Source: Methylobacterium brachiatum
GTDB taxonomy: Bacteria; Pseudomonadota; Alphaproteobacteria; Rhizobiales; Beijerinckiaceae
Assembly: GCF_020523825.1 (NCBI RefSeq)
Contig: NZ_JAJALK010000006.1
Coordinates: forward strand, 186,001-250,000
Length of the DNA: 64,000 nt
Reading direction: 5' to 3'
Shown here piece by piece: positions 18,305-26,345 of the stretch. A model generated the notes under the pieces. It ran no database searches, had not been told where the DNA came from, and saw nothing but the letters and a program-made list of their open reading frames with translations. The position numbers and the translations under genes were made by a program. Every line of letters begins with the position of its first letter. The stretch's first letter is position 1.

Positions 18305-18311
18305 CGCGCGC

Positions 18312-19559
18312 TCACCCCGCCCGCCGCCCCGCCTCGATGGTCAGGCCGAGGCCCACGGAGCCGAACGTGTCGCCCTCCACCACCCGGGCCGCGGGCAGCG
18401 CGGCGGTGAGCGCGGCGCGCAAGTGCGGCAGGCCGGTGGAGCCGCCGGTGAGGAACATGGCGTCGATCCGCTCCGGCCCGAGCTCGGCCTGGGCGAGGCA
18501 GCGAGCGATCCGGGCGGCGACCGACCGGGCGAGGTCGCCGGTCTGCGTCGAGAGGGTGTCCCGGCTCACTTCGGCCGCCAGCCCCGGCTCGATCAGGCCG
18601 AGGTCGAGAGCGGTCGTGCCGGCCTCGGAGGCGGCGATCTTGGCGCCCTCCACGGCCCCGGCCAGCGCGTGGCCGCGCTCGCCCTCCACCGCGGCGCGCA
18701 GGCGCGCGACGAGGTCGGGCTTGGCGCAATCGCGGATCACCTCGTCGATCTCGCGCAGGGTCTTGGCGTTGTAGAGGCGGTTGATCGCCGACCAGGTGGC
18801 GAGGTCGTGGTAATAGGCGTTCGGCACCGCGAGGTCGCCGCGCCGCATCGGGCTGCCGAGGCCGAGCAGGGGCATCACAGTGCCGAGGCTGAGCTGCCGG
18901 TCGAAATCGGTGCCGCCGATGCGCACGCCGTCATTGGCCAGGATGTCGCCGGCCCGGTCCGGGCGGCCGCGCCGCTCGGGCGACAGGCGCACGATCGAGA
19001 AATCCGAGGTGCCGCCGCCGATATCGGCGATCAGCGCGATCTCCTCCGCGCGGACCTGGCGCTCGTAATCGAGAGCGGCGGCGATCGGCTCGTACTGGAA
19101 CGAGACCTCGCGGAACCCGACGTCCCGGGCGATGTCGCGCAGCGTGTCCTCCGCCCGCCGGTCGGCCTCCGGGTCGCCGTCGACGAAATGGACCGGCCGG
19201 CCGTGGACCACCGTGTCGAGGGATTGCCCGCAGGCCGCCTCGGCCCGCGCCTTCACGGCCGAGAGGTAGCGGGCGATGATGTCGCGCAGGCGCAGGCGTT
19301 GCCGGCCGACCGGGGTCGCCTCGTCCATGAGCGGCGTGCCGAGCACGGATTTCAGCCCGCGCATCAGCCGGCCGGCATGGCCGTCGACATAGGCCGCGGT
19401 CGCGGCCCGGCCGATCAGCGGCTCCTGGCCGAGCTCGAAGAAGATCGCGCTGGGAATGGTCCGGTGCGTGCCCTCCAGCGGCAGCAGGGTGGGTCCCGCC
19501 GGTGCGAGATGCCCCAGGGTGGTGTTCGACGTGCCGAAATCGAGGCCGCAGGCCGCCAT
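18312..19559 (-). CDS. yegD: Hsp70-family chaperone-like protein YegD
   Basis: A 415-residue actin/Hsp70-fold ATPase without the substrate-binding domain of DnaK. Phosphate loop 1 is GLDFGTSNTTLG, the connecting segment is FQYEPIAAALDYE, phosphate loop 2 is IADIGGGTSDFSI and the adenosine motif is FLTGGSTGLPHLR. These and the GIxxLG/NDGVRIGGTDFD segment match E. coli YegD, whose role is poorly known. It is divergent from a HerA-like ATPase gene; 165 bp separate the starts. Confidence 0.87.
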   Translation of the reverse strand: MAACGLDFGTSNTTLGHLAPAGPTLLPLEGTHRTIPSAIFFELGQEPLIGRAATAAYVDGHAGRLMRGLKSVLGTPLMDEATPVGRQRLRLRDIIARYLSAVKARAEAACGQSLDTVVHGRPVHFVDGDPEADRRAEDTLRDIARDVGFREVSFQYEPIAAALDYERQVRAEEIALIADIGGGTSDFSIVRLSPERRGRPDRAGDILANDGVRIGGTDFDRQLSLGTVMPLLGLGSPMRRGDLAVPNAYYHDLATWSAINRLYNAKTLREIDEVIRDCAKPDLVARLRAAVEGERGHALAGAVEGAKIAASEAGTTALDLGLIEPGLAAEVSRDTLSTQTGDLARSVAARIARCLAQAELGPERIDAMFLTGGSTGLPHLRAALTAALPAARVVEGDTFGSVGLGLTIEAGRRAG

Positions 19560-19724
19560 CGCGTGAGGGATCCGGTTTGTTTCGAGGGAGGGCGGCCCCT
19601 ACAGGGCGGCGGCGCCCGGGTCCAGCGCGGCCGCGACATTGCAGCCGCGCGGCAGCCTCGCGGGAAACGTGGACAGCGCGTCCGGGGGAGGCCCGGATCC
19701 GGCCCCGGCATGCTATGGAGCGCC

Positions 19725-21221
19725 ATGCGTTCCGATATCGATCTCGGCCTGACCGGCGAGCGCCCGGCGCTCCTCGACCTCACCGAACTGCTGGCCACCC
19801 GGCTCCTGGTCCAGGGCAATTCGGGCTCCGGCAAGTCGCACCTGCTCCGGCGCCTGCTGGAGCAGAGCGCCGGGCTCGTGCAGCAGGCGGTGATCGATCC
19901 CGAAGGCGATTTCGCCAGCCTCGCCGACCGCTACGGCCACGTGGTCGTGGAGGCCGACGGCGACGACGTCGCGCTCCAGCGCATCGCCGCCCGGGTGCGC
20001 ACGCACCGGGTCTCGGTGGTTTTGTCGCTGGAGAATCTCGACGCCGAGGGGCAGATGCGCGCCGCCGCGGCGTTCCTTGGCGGTTTGTTCGACGCCGACC
20101 GCGACCATTGGTACCCGATGCTGGTGGCGGTGGACGAGGCGCAGCTCTTCGCCCCCGCGGCGGCCGGCGAGGTCTCGGACGAGGCCCGCCGCCTGTCGCT
20201 CGGCGCCATGACCAACCTGATGTGCCGCGGCCGCAAGCGCGGGCTCGCCGGCGTGATCGCCACCCAGCGCCTCGCCAAGCTCGCCAAGAACGTCGCGGCC
20301 GAAGCCTCCAACTTCCTCATGGGCCGGACCTTCCTCGACATCGACATGGCCCGCGCCGCCGACCTGCTCGGATTGGAGCGCCGTCAGGCCGAGACGTTCC
20401 GCGACTTGCCCCGGGGCCATTTCGTGGCGCTCGGGCCGGCTTTGTCGCGGCGCCCGCTGACCATCGCGGTGGGGCCGACCCTGACGGTGAGCCGCAGCTC
20501 GTCGCCGGTGCTCGTCCCCCTCCCCGACCCGACCGAGGATGCAAGGGCGCTGATCCTCACGGCGAGCCCGGCCGACAGCCTGGCGCCGCCGATGCCCCGG
20601 CCGAAGCCGCGCCCGGTGGCGGCCCCGGACGTGCTCGTCCAGCTCGCGAGCTATCGCCCCCCGGCCCCGGCGGAGGAGCCCGAAGAGGAGCCGATGGATC
20701 CGGAGGCCCGCGAGGCCGCCCTGGCCGAGGTCCTGGCCTCGGTCCTGGCCGATGCCGACGCGGCCGCCTGCACCCCCGCGACGCTCTATCAGGATTTCAC
20801 CGTCCGCTGCCGGATCCGGCGCCTGCGCGGCGACACGATGGGCCTGCCGGAATTCAAGCGCCGGCTCGCTGTGGCCCGGGCCGAGGCCGGGGGGGCGGTC
20901 GCCGACAATTCCACCTGGGAGCGGGCCCAGGAGATCGCGGCCGGCCTTCCGGACGATCTGGCCGGCCTGTTCCTGGTGGTCGCCCGCGCGGCGATCGAGG
21001 GCGCCCCCTGCCCCACCGACGCGATGCTGGCCGACGCCTACGGCACCAGCTCGGGCGGCCGCGCCCGGCGGATGCTGGCCTATCTCGAGGAGCGCGGCGC
21101 GATCGTCACCCGCAAGGACCTGCGCGGCGCGCCGATCATCGCGGTGCCGGATCTCGGGGTCGAAACCGGCCCGGGCGAGCCGCAGATGCTGCCCACCGGG
21201 CCGAAGCGGCGGGCGGGGTAG
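19725..21221 (+). CDS. HerA/DUF853-like P-loop ATPase
   Basis: A 498-residue protein of the FtsK-HerA group. Walker A is GNSGSGKS (about residues 31-38) and Walker B is MLVAVDEAQLF; GRKRGLAGVIATQRLAKLAKN is the sensor region following it. A variable Pro-rich linker leads to a C-terminal region that looks helical and may be a winged-helix DNA-binding unit (GTSSGGRARRMLAYLEERGAI). It has no NurA nuclease partner nearby, unlike classical HerA. The role is unknown; DNA translocation or remodelling is possible. GGAG is 4 nt upstream of the ATG at 19725. Confidence 0.78.
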   Translation: MRSDIDLGLTGERPALLDLTELLATRLLVQGNSGSGKSHLLRRLLEQSAGLVQQAVIDPEGDFASLADRYGHVVVEADGDDVALQRIAARVRTHRVSVVLSLENLDAEGQMRAAAAFLGGLFDADRDHWYPMLVAVDEAQLFAPAAAGEVSDEARRLSLGAMTNLMCRGRKRGLAGVIATQRLAKLAKNVAAEASNFLMGRTFLDIDMARAADLLGLERRQAETFRDLPRGHFVALGPALSRRPLTIAVGPTLTVSRSSSPVLVPLPDPTEDARALILTASPADSLAPPMPRPKPRPVAAPDVLVQLASYRPPAPAEEPEEEPMDPEAREAALAEVLASVLADADAAACTPATLYQDFTVRCRIRRLRGDTMGLPEFKRRLAVARAEAGGAVADNSTWERAQEIAAGLPDDLAGLFLVVARAAIEGAPCPTDAMLADAYGTSSGGRARRMLAYLEERGAIVTRKDLRGAPIIAVPDLGVETGPGEPQMLPTGPKRRAG

Positions 21222-21237
21222 CGATCGTCAAGCGCTT

Positions 21238-21332
21238 CGTCATTGCTGTTGAGCGAAGAAAGCCAGGGACACGCCACATCTCGCGATCGCGCTGCCGTGG
21301 GTTGCTTCGCTCCGCTGGCAAAGACGGCGACG
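21238..21332. repeat. Degenerate copy of a palindromic dispersed repeat
   Basis: Left part near 21238-21270 and right part near 21297-21332 are imperfect inverted repeats and clearly resemble the arms of the element at 37673-37762 (shared GTGGGTTGCTTCGCT-type core). It fills the gap between the ends of the HerA-like gene and fliX. Confidence 0.65.
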
Positions 21333-21335
21333 CAT

Positions 21336-21764
21336 CTATGCGCTGCGCCGGCCTTCCAGCTTGGCGAGTTCCACCGCGGCGCGCAGCTCGATCTCGCCCA
21401 TGAGCGCGTCGAGCCGCGGATCGCCCGAGGAGGCCGAGCGCTCGGCCAGGCGGCCGGCGATGGCGCGCAGATCCTGCGGGGCGACGCGGCCGCCGAGGAG
21501 CGCGGCCTTGAGCCGGTCGAGACCGTCGAGGAGATCGTGGCCGCGCTTGGCCGCGCGGCGGCGGCGCTCCTGCGGAGTCTCGGCCTCGCCCTGAAGCAGC
21601 AGCACCGCGTCGAGCCCGGCCAGGGTCGCCGCCGCGGCCGGCGCGCCGGTACCCGAGGCGGAGGCCGGCGCCGCATCGAGGCTGAAGCCGCGACCGCCCT
21701 CGACCCGGGCCTTGGCCGCGACGCCACCGGCATTCTGGATCGGCTGGCGAGTCTCGACGCGCAT
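21336..21764 (-). CDS. fliX: Flagellar assembly regulator FliX
   Basis: A 142-residue protein. In Caulobacter FliX links early flagellar assembly to the sigma-54 activator FlbD. The FliX plan is visible: a short N-terminal strand (MRVETRQPIQNAGG), a Gly/Ala-rich linker with GFSLD, then a helical half (LAGLDAVLLLQGEAETPQERRRRA, HDLLDGLDRLKAALLGG, LDALMGEIELRAAVELAKLEG). The ATG at 21764 is chosen because an upstream extension is unlike the family. It is divergent from flgI, whose promoter carries elements expected of a FlbD/sigma-54 regulon. Confidence 0.85.
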   Translation of the reverse strand: MRVETRQPIQNAGGVAAKARVEGGRGFSLDAAPASASGTGAPAAAATLAGLDAVLLLQGEAETPQERRRRAAKRGHDLLDGLDRLKAALLGGRVAPQDLRAIAGRLAERSASSGDPRLDALMGEIELRAAVELAKLEGRRSA

Positions 21765-21842
21765 GATCGTGTTCGTGTCGCTCCGGGCGCCCCTGCGCTT
21801 CCCGGACACTCGGCCGGCAGGGTTAAGCACCGGTAAACAGGG

Positions 21843-21857
21843 CGGCAGAACCTGCCG
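21843..21857. promoter_or_regulatory. Palindrome CGGCAG-N3-CTGCCG (candidate FlbD/ftr site) in the fliX-flgI gap
   Basis: Perfect 6-bp arms around AAC. It lies about 100 bp upstream of the flgI sigma-54 promoter, the usual distance for an enhancer site. The same palindrome occurs upstream of flgE at 29798-29814. Confidence 0.65.
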
Positions 21858-21952
21858 GGTCGGCATGTTCGGTGCCGGTCGATCAAACCATCCCGACGCT
21901 GCCCGGCCAAATAATGATCCATTCGGCCAGATAGTTAGGTGAAACGTCCGGC

Positions 21953-21968
21953 TGGCACGGGGCTGGCA
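21953..21968 (+). promoter_or_regulatory. Sigma-54 promoter of flgI
   Basis: TGGCACG, GGGC, TGGCA: the invariant GG and GC are exactly 10 nt apart (21954-21955 and 21966-21967). It matches the TGGCACG-N4-TTGCA consensus except for one base in the -12 box. The flgI ATG is 39 bp downstream of the GC. Confidence 0.72.
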
Positions 21969-22006
21969 GGAGGGGAGCAGGTCCGTTCACCCTCGAAAAA
22001 CCCGGC

Positions 22007-23146
22007 ATGCGCCCGAGCCACCCTTTCCGTCTCATCGCATCGACCTTCGCGGCGCTGGTCTTCGGCGCGCTGCTGCTGGCGGCTGCCGGCACCCCGGCGC
22101 TGGCCCTGTCGCGGGTGAAGGACCTCGCCTCGATCGAGGGCGTGCGCCAGAACCAGCTCGTCGGCTACGGCATCGTGGTCGGCCTCAACGGCACCGGCGA
22201 CACGCTCAACAACATCCCGTTCACCAAGCAATCCCTGCAGGCGATGCTGGAGCGGCTCGGCGTCAACACCCGGGGCGCCACGATGCGCACCCAGAACCTC
22301 GCCGCCGTGATGGTGACGGCGAGCCTCCCGCCGTTCGCCGCGCAGGGCACCCGCATCGACGTCACGGTCTCGTCGCTGGGCGACGCCAAGTCCCTGCAGG
22401 GCGGCACCCTGCTGGTGACGCCGCTGCTCGGCGCCGACGGCGAGGTCTACGCCCTGGCGCAGGGCTCGGTGGCGATCGCCGGCTTCTCCGCCGAGGGCGA
22501 CGCCGCCAAGATCACCCGGGGCGTGCCGACTAATGGCCGCATCTCCAACGGCGCCAATATCGAGCGCGAGATCGCGTTCAAGCTGAACGACGCCCGCGCC
22601 CTGCGCCTGTCCCTGCGCAACCCCGATTTCACCACCTCGAAGCGGATCGCCGCGGCGATCAACGACTTCATGGGCGCCGACACGGCCGAGCCGACCGATC
22701 CCGCCACCGTTACGATCCAGATCCCGGCCAAGTACAACGGCAACATGATCCGGCTGATCACCGAGGTGGAGCAGCTGAAGGTCGAGCCCGACCAGACCGC
22801 CCGGGTCGTGGTCGACGAGCGCTCCGGCATCATCGTGATGGGCCGCGACGTGCGGGTCTCCACGGTGGCGATCGCGCAGGGCAACCTGACGGTGACGATC
22901 TCCGAGCAGCCGCAGGTGAGCCAGCCGGCGCCCCTGTCCAACGGGCGCACCACCGTCGTGCCGCGCACCAGCCTGAAGGTCGATACCGGCGACGGCAACA
23001 AGCTGGCGCTGGTCAAGGAGGGCGTGAGCCTCCGCGAGCTGGTCGACGGGCTCAACGCCCTCGGGGTCGGCCCCCGTGACCTGATCTCGATCCTCCAGGC
23101 GATCAAGACCGCCGGGGCGCTCCAGGCCGATATCGAGCTGATGTGA
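22007..23146 (+). CDS. flgI: Flagellar P-ring protein FlgI
   Basis: A 379-residue periplasmic protein that polymerises into the P-ring around the flagellar rod in the peptidoglycan layer. It has a Sec signal peptide (residues about 1-34, ending PALA) and then the family's conserved opening SRVKDLASIEGVRQNQLVGYG, with NGTGDTLNNIPFTKQSLQ and VDERSGIIVMGRDVRVS further on. The C-terminus GPRDLISILQAIKTAGALQADIELM is typical. It leads an flgI-flgJ-flgN-like operon under a sigma-54 promoter. Confidence 0.95.
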   Translation: MRPSHPFRLIASTFAALVFGALLLAAAGTPALALSRVKDLASIEGVRQNQLVGYGIVVGLNGTGDTLNNIPFTKQSLQAMLERLGVNTRGATMRTQNLAAVMVTASLPPFAAQGTRIDVTVSSLGDAKSLQGGTLLVTPLLGADGEVYALAQGSVAIAGFSAEGDAAKITRGVPTNGRISNGANIEREIAFKLNDARALRLSLRNPDFTTSKRIAAAINDFMGADTAEPTDPATVTIQIPAKYNGNMIRLITEVEQLKVEPDQTARVVVDERSGIIVMGRDVRVSTVAIAQGNLTVTISEQPQVSQPAPLSNGRTTVVPRTSLKVDTGDGNKLALVKEGVSLRELVDGLNALGVGPRDLISILQAIKTAGALQADIELM

Positions 23147-23227
23147 TTGTCGCGTGCATCGTCCCGAAAGGTGGTTGCCGGCTTTCGGAACGAGACGATG
23201 CCCCAGGAAGGACAGGAGGGCCAAATC

Positions 23228-23587
23228 ATGCTGCCACTCGCCAACTTCGCGGCCACCGCGGCCGCCGGCGTCGGGAAATCCATCGCCGCGAGCGTGTCCG
23301 ACGGCATCCTCAAGACCGGCAGCACCGCCAAGGCGCACAAGACCGCCACCGAGTTCGAGTCGATGTTCCTGGAGAACAGCCTCGACCGGATGATGCAGTC
23401 GGAGGGGACCGAGGGCCCGCTGGGCGAGAACGGCACCGGCGGCGGCGTCTACCGCTCGATGCTGACCAAGGAATATGCGGGACAGATCGTGAAGAGCGGC
23501 GGCGTCGGCATCGCCGATTCGGTGTTCCGTGAGATCATGAAGCTGCAGGGCGCGTCGAGCGATGGAGCCGTCAATGCAAAGGGCTGA
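23228..23587 (+). CDS. flgJ: Rod-binding protein FlgJ (short form, no muramidase)
   Basis: A 119-residue protein corresponding only to the N-terminal rod-binding domain of enterobacterial FlgJ. The conserved block is ATEFESMFLENSLDRMMQSEGTEG and GGVYRSMLTKEYAGQI. The glucosaminidase half is absent, as usual in alphaproteobacteria, so another enzyme must open the peptidoglycan. AGGAGGG lies 7 nt upstream of ATG 23228, which fixes the start although the frame opens earlier (TTG 23147, ATG 23198). Confidence 0.88.
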   Translation: MLPLANFAATAAAGVGKSIAASVSDGILKTGSTAKAHKTATEFESMFLENSLDRMMQSEGTEGPLGENGTGGGVYRSMLTKEYAGQIVKSGGVGIADSVFREIMKLQGASSDGAVNAKG

Positions 23588-24047
23588 GCCGCTGCGCGTC
23601 GGCGACCGGGTCACCGCCGAGGCGCTGGTCGGGGGCGTGCTCGCCAACATGGCCGCGCTGGAGGCGATCCTGGCCGAAGAGGCCGCCCATGTCCGGGCCG
23701 GGCGCCTGCGCGAGGGCCTGGCGGCGGCCGAGCCGAAGGCGGCCCTGGCCGCGGCCTACATGCAGGGCCTCGAAGTCGCCAAGGCCAACGCCGTGGCGCT
23801 CAAGCGCTTCAACCCGGACGGGGTCGAGACCCTCCGGGCCGCCCATCGCCGCTTCACCGCGGCGGTCGAGGCCAACCAGTCGGTCCTCGACAGCGCCCGA
23901 TCCGTCTCGGAGGGGCTGATCAAGTCCCTGGCGGACGAGATCGGCCGGGCGCAGGTCCCGTCGGGCTACGGCAAGCAGGCCCCGGCCCCGTCCCCGTACG
24001 GGCGCGGCGTCCGCAGCGGGCCGCTGGTTCTGTCGCGGAACCTGTAG
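23574..24047 (+). CDS. FlgN-like flagellar export chaperone (putative)
   Basis: A 157-residue, mostly helical protein that overlaps flgJ by 14 bp. The heptad-like helices (ANMAALEAILAEEAAHVRAG, and a long helix ending VEANQSVLDSARSVSEGLI) fit FlgN, the chaperone of the hook-filament junction proteins FlgK and FlgL, whose genes lie just downstream. The C-terminus is Pro/Gly-rich and disordered. GGAG is 6 nt upstream of ATG 23574. Sequence similarity alone is weak, so the call leans on context. Confidence 0.65.
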   Translation: MQRAEPLRVGDRVTAEALVGGVLANMAALEAILAEEAAHVRAGRLREGLAAAEPKAALAAAYMQGLEVAKANAVALKRFNPDGVETLRAAHRRFTAAVEANQSVLDSARSVSEGLIKSLADEIGRAQVPSGYGKQAPAPSPYGRGVRSGPLVLSRNL

Positions 24048-24055
24048 GGCCGCGC

Positions 24056-24385
24056 TCAGCGCCGGCCGTTGCCGATCCGCACATAGGTCCGGACCTCGCC
24101 GAGATCGGTGTCGGCACGGTTGTCGATCGCCAGGCGGCCGGCAATCGCGGGCGGGCCCGCTGCGCCGGCGCCGTGTCCCTGGCGCAGGTCGGCGCCCGCG
24201 ATCACCCGTCCGGACACGCGGATGCAGCTCGCGCTGCCGGGCAGGCGCATGAAGCCCGGCCCCTTCGACGGGCACGCCATCGCCGCCGCGGCGGTCGGAG
24301 CCTTCTCCAGCTCCCGGGCGGCGGCAGCGTTCGACGCTGCGACGAGGGCGGCGGTCAGAACCCAGCCGATCCGCTGTCCGGCCAT
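24056..24385 (-). CDS. Small secreted protein resembling the N-terminus of alphaproteobacterial porins
   Basis: A 109-residue precursor with a signal peptide (MAGQRIGWVLTAALVAASNAAA). The mature part begins with ACPSKGPGFMRLPGSASCIRVSGRV, which closely matches the start of PF02530 porins (a Cys pair bracketing GxGFxxxPGT, then the first beta strand). A full porin is about 400-500 residues; here it stops after perhaps two or three strands at RTYVRIGNGRR. It may be a stand-alone two-cysteine module or a remnant. It sits between flagellar genes on the flgL strand, 1 bp after the gene at 24387. Confidence 0.65.
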   Translation of the reverse strand: MAGQRIGWVLTAALVAASNAAAARELEKAPTAAAAMACPSKGPGFMRLPGSASCIRVSGRVIAGADLRQGHGAGAAGPPAIAGRLAIDNRADTDLGEVRTYVRIGNGRR

Positions 24386-24386
24386 C

Positions 24387-24647
24387 TCAGGCGGCCCGGC
24401 GCGACAGGTCCCGGTGCAGCAGATCGATGTAGCGCTCGACCTCGCCGATGAAGCCGTCGAGATCAGGCTCGAGCAACCGCAGCCGCGCGAGGTCGCGCAG
24501 CAGGATGTCGAGCGCAGTCGCGCGGTCGTCGGGCCGGCGGCAACCGTCGAGATAGGTGTCGATCGCCTGCTCGGCCATCACGATGGCGCCGACCTGCGCC
24601 GCGGCGCCCAGGCGGCGGATCGCGTGGACGGGTTCGGACAGCGCCAT
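24387..24647 (-). CDS. Small helical protein of unknown function in the flagellar cluster
   Basis: An 86-residue soluble protein, apparently all helical (SEPVHAIRRLGAAAQVGAIV, RATALDILLRDLARLRLLEP, FIGEVERYIDLLHRDL). The ATG at 24647 has GAGGAGAGG just upstream. I do not recognise the family. It lies downstream of flgL on the same strand, so it may be a minor flagellar regulator or chaperone; this is context only. Confidence 0.6.
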   Translation of the reverse strand: MALSEPVHAIRRLGAAAQVGAIVMAEQAIDTYLDGCRRPDDRATALDILLRDLARLRLLEPDLDGFIGEVERYIDLLHRDLSRRAA

Positions 24648-24741
24648 GCGGACCTCTCCTCGATCGCACGACACGCGACCGTCCGGCGCGATTCACTGCG
24701 GGAAAGCGGCAGGACTATGGTGGCGGCACCCAATACAGGCG

Positions 24742-26343
24742 TCAGCTGATGTAGTTGACCAGCGAGAGCTTCGAGAGCGAGGCCGTGACCTGGTAGCTGG
24801 CCTGAAGCCGGTTCTGGACGTCGAGCAGCTTCGCGACGACCTCCTCGGTCGGAGCCTGCTCGATCCCGTCGAGGGTGTTCTGGACCGTCGTCTGGGTGGC
24901 GGTGTTGGTGGTCTTGGCGTTCGACAGGCGCGTCGCCGCGACGCTGAGCTGCGTGACCGTGTCCTGGACGCTGGGATTGGTCTGGTCGGAGGCCGACAGC
25001 AGCGCCCCGGCCTTGCTGACCACCGTCTTATAGGTGGCGCTGGTGTTGGCGTCGCTCGTTGTCGGCAGCGCGAACGCCATGGTCGCGAGGCCTGCGAGCA
25101 CGTTCTGGATCGTCTTGTCGTTGGCGCGGGCGCCGGTGCCGACCTGGCCGGTGGCGCTGACCTGGACCGACTGGGTGTCGAGCGCCGTGGTCGGCACGGC
25201 CTGGGTCGGGTCCGCCGGCGTCGTGTAGGTGTTCTCGCCCTGGTACCACAGCACCGTGTTGGTCGGGGTGGCGGCCACGTAGCCGATCGGGTTCTTGGCC
25301 GCATCGTACGCGATGCGCTGGGGCATGATCCCGGTCCCCGAGGGACCGCCCCGGGCCGAGCCGGTGAAGAAGTCCTGGGTGACGGATGCCGTGGCGTTCA
25401 CCGCCAGGGTGCCGGTGGCCGCACCCTTGAGGGCGTTGGTCAGCGTCGCGGACAGGTTCTTCATCGTGTCGGCCGCGGTGGCGCCGATGGCGAAGCTGGT
25501 GGTCGAGGTCGAGTCGGCGCTGGCGGCCGCGCTCAGGGTGACGGTGGTGGAGGTGCCGTCCGGCATCTTCAGCGCGAAGCTGACGCTGTCGCCCACCGCC
25601 GGCTGGCCCGCCAAGCCGATGGTGAGAGCGGCCGGGCCGGTGCCGGTGATCGCGGCGTTGATCGCCGTCCCGGTGGTGGTCGGGGTGCCGGACAGGGTGA
25701 AGCCGAATCGGCCCCGGGTCGCGGCGTTCGCCTCGTCGGTCACCTGAACTGAGGTGGCGCTCGGCGCGGTCTGGGTCAGGCGGCCGTTGCCGCCCGGGCC
25801 CAGCTCCGCGGTGACGCGCTCGTTGACCAGCGCGGTGAGGCCCGCCAGCGTGTTGCCCTGGCTGTCGGTGCTGCCGTTCAGGATCGTGTCGGCGTCGAGC
25901 ACCGGCTGGGTGGTGGCGTCGCGGCCGCCGAACAGGTAGCTGCCCGCGGCCGACTGGTTGAGGGTGTCCAGCGCCGTCTGCAGGTTGGCAAGGGCGATCG
26001 AGCGGCCGGCCGTGGTGTTGGCCGCGATGCTCTGCAGGCCGTTGTTCAGGGCCGTGCGGGCGTCGGTGCCGAGCTTCGCGACCTGGGTCAGGCTGGTGAC
26101 CGCGACATTGGTCCGGGTCTGGGCGGCGGTGATGCCGGCGCCGTAGCCGTCGAGCGCGCTCAGGGTCGCCTGGGCGGCGAGCGCCGTGGAGCGCCCGGTG
26201 CCGAGCCCGCCATAGGTCTGCGAGACCTTGCCGCTGGAGAGCTGGTTCGACAGGTCGTTCAGCTGGTTCTTGAGCGCCAGCAGCTGCGACGTGTTCCGGT
26301 TGGCGATGTAGGAGCCGGCCGCGAAGGGGGAGATCGTCGTCAT
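24742..26343 (-). CDS. flgL: Flagellar hook-filament junction protein FlgL
   Basis: A 533-residue flagellin-like protein that, with FlgK, joins hook and filament outside the cell. The N-terminal D0/D1 helices (NRNTSQLLALKNQLNDLSNQ, LSSGKVSQTYGGLGTG) and C-terminal D0 helix (KLLDVQNRLQASYQVTASLS, SLVNYIS) are typical of alphaproteobacterial FlgL. The middle is a long Ala/Thr/Gly-rich insertion containing a small SFALKMPDGTST unit. It is longer than enterobacterial FlgL (about 317) but normal for this group. It begins 2 bp after flgK. Confidence 0.9.
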   Translation of the reverse strand: MTTISPFAAGSYIANRNTSQLLALKNQLNDLSNQLSSGKVSQTYGGLGTGRSTALAAQATLSALDGYGAGITAAQTRTNVAVTSLTQVAKLGTDARTALNNGLQSIAANTTAGRSIALANLQTALDTLNQSAAGSYLFGGRDATTQPVLDADTILNGSTDSQGNTLAGLTALVNERVTAELGPGGNGRLTQTAPSATSVQVTDEANAATRGRFGFTLSGTPTTTGTAINAAITGTGPAALTIGLAGQPAVGDSVSFALKMPDGTSTTVTLSAAASADSTSTTSFAIGATAADTMKNLSATLTNALKGAATGTLAVNATASVTQDFFTGSARGGPSGTGIMPQRIAYDAAKNPIGYVAATPTNTVLWYQGENTYTTPADPTQAVPTTALDTQSVQVSATGQVGTGARANDKTIQNVLAGLATMAFALPTTSDANTSATYKTVVSKAGALLSASDQTNPSVQDTVTQLSVAATRLSNAKTTNTATQTTVQNTLDGIEQAPTEEVVAKLLDVQNRLQASYQVTASLSKLSLVNYIS

Positions 26344-26345
26344 GG

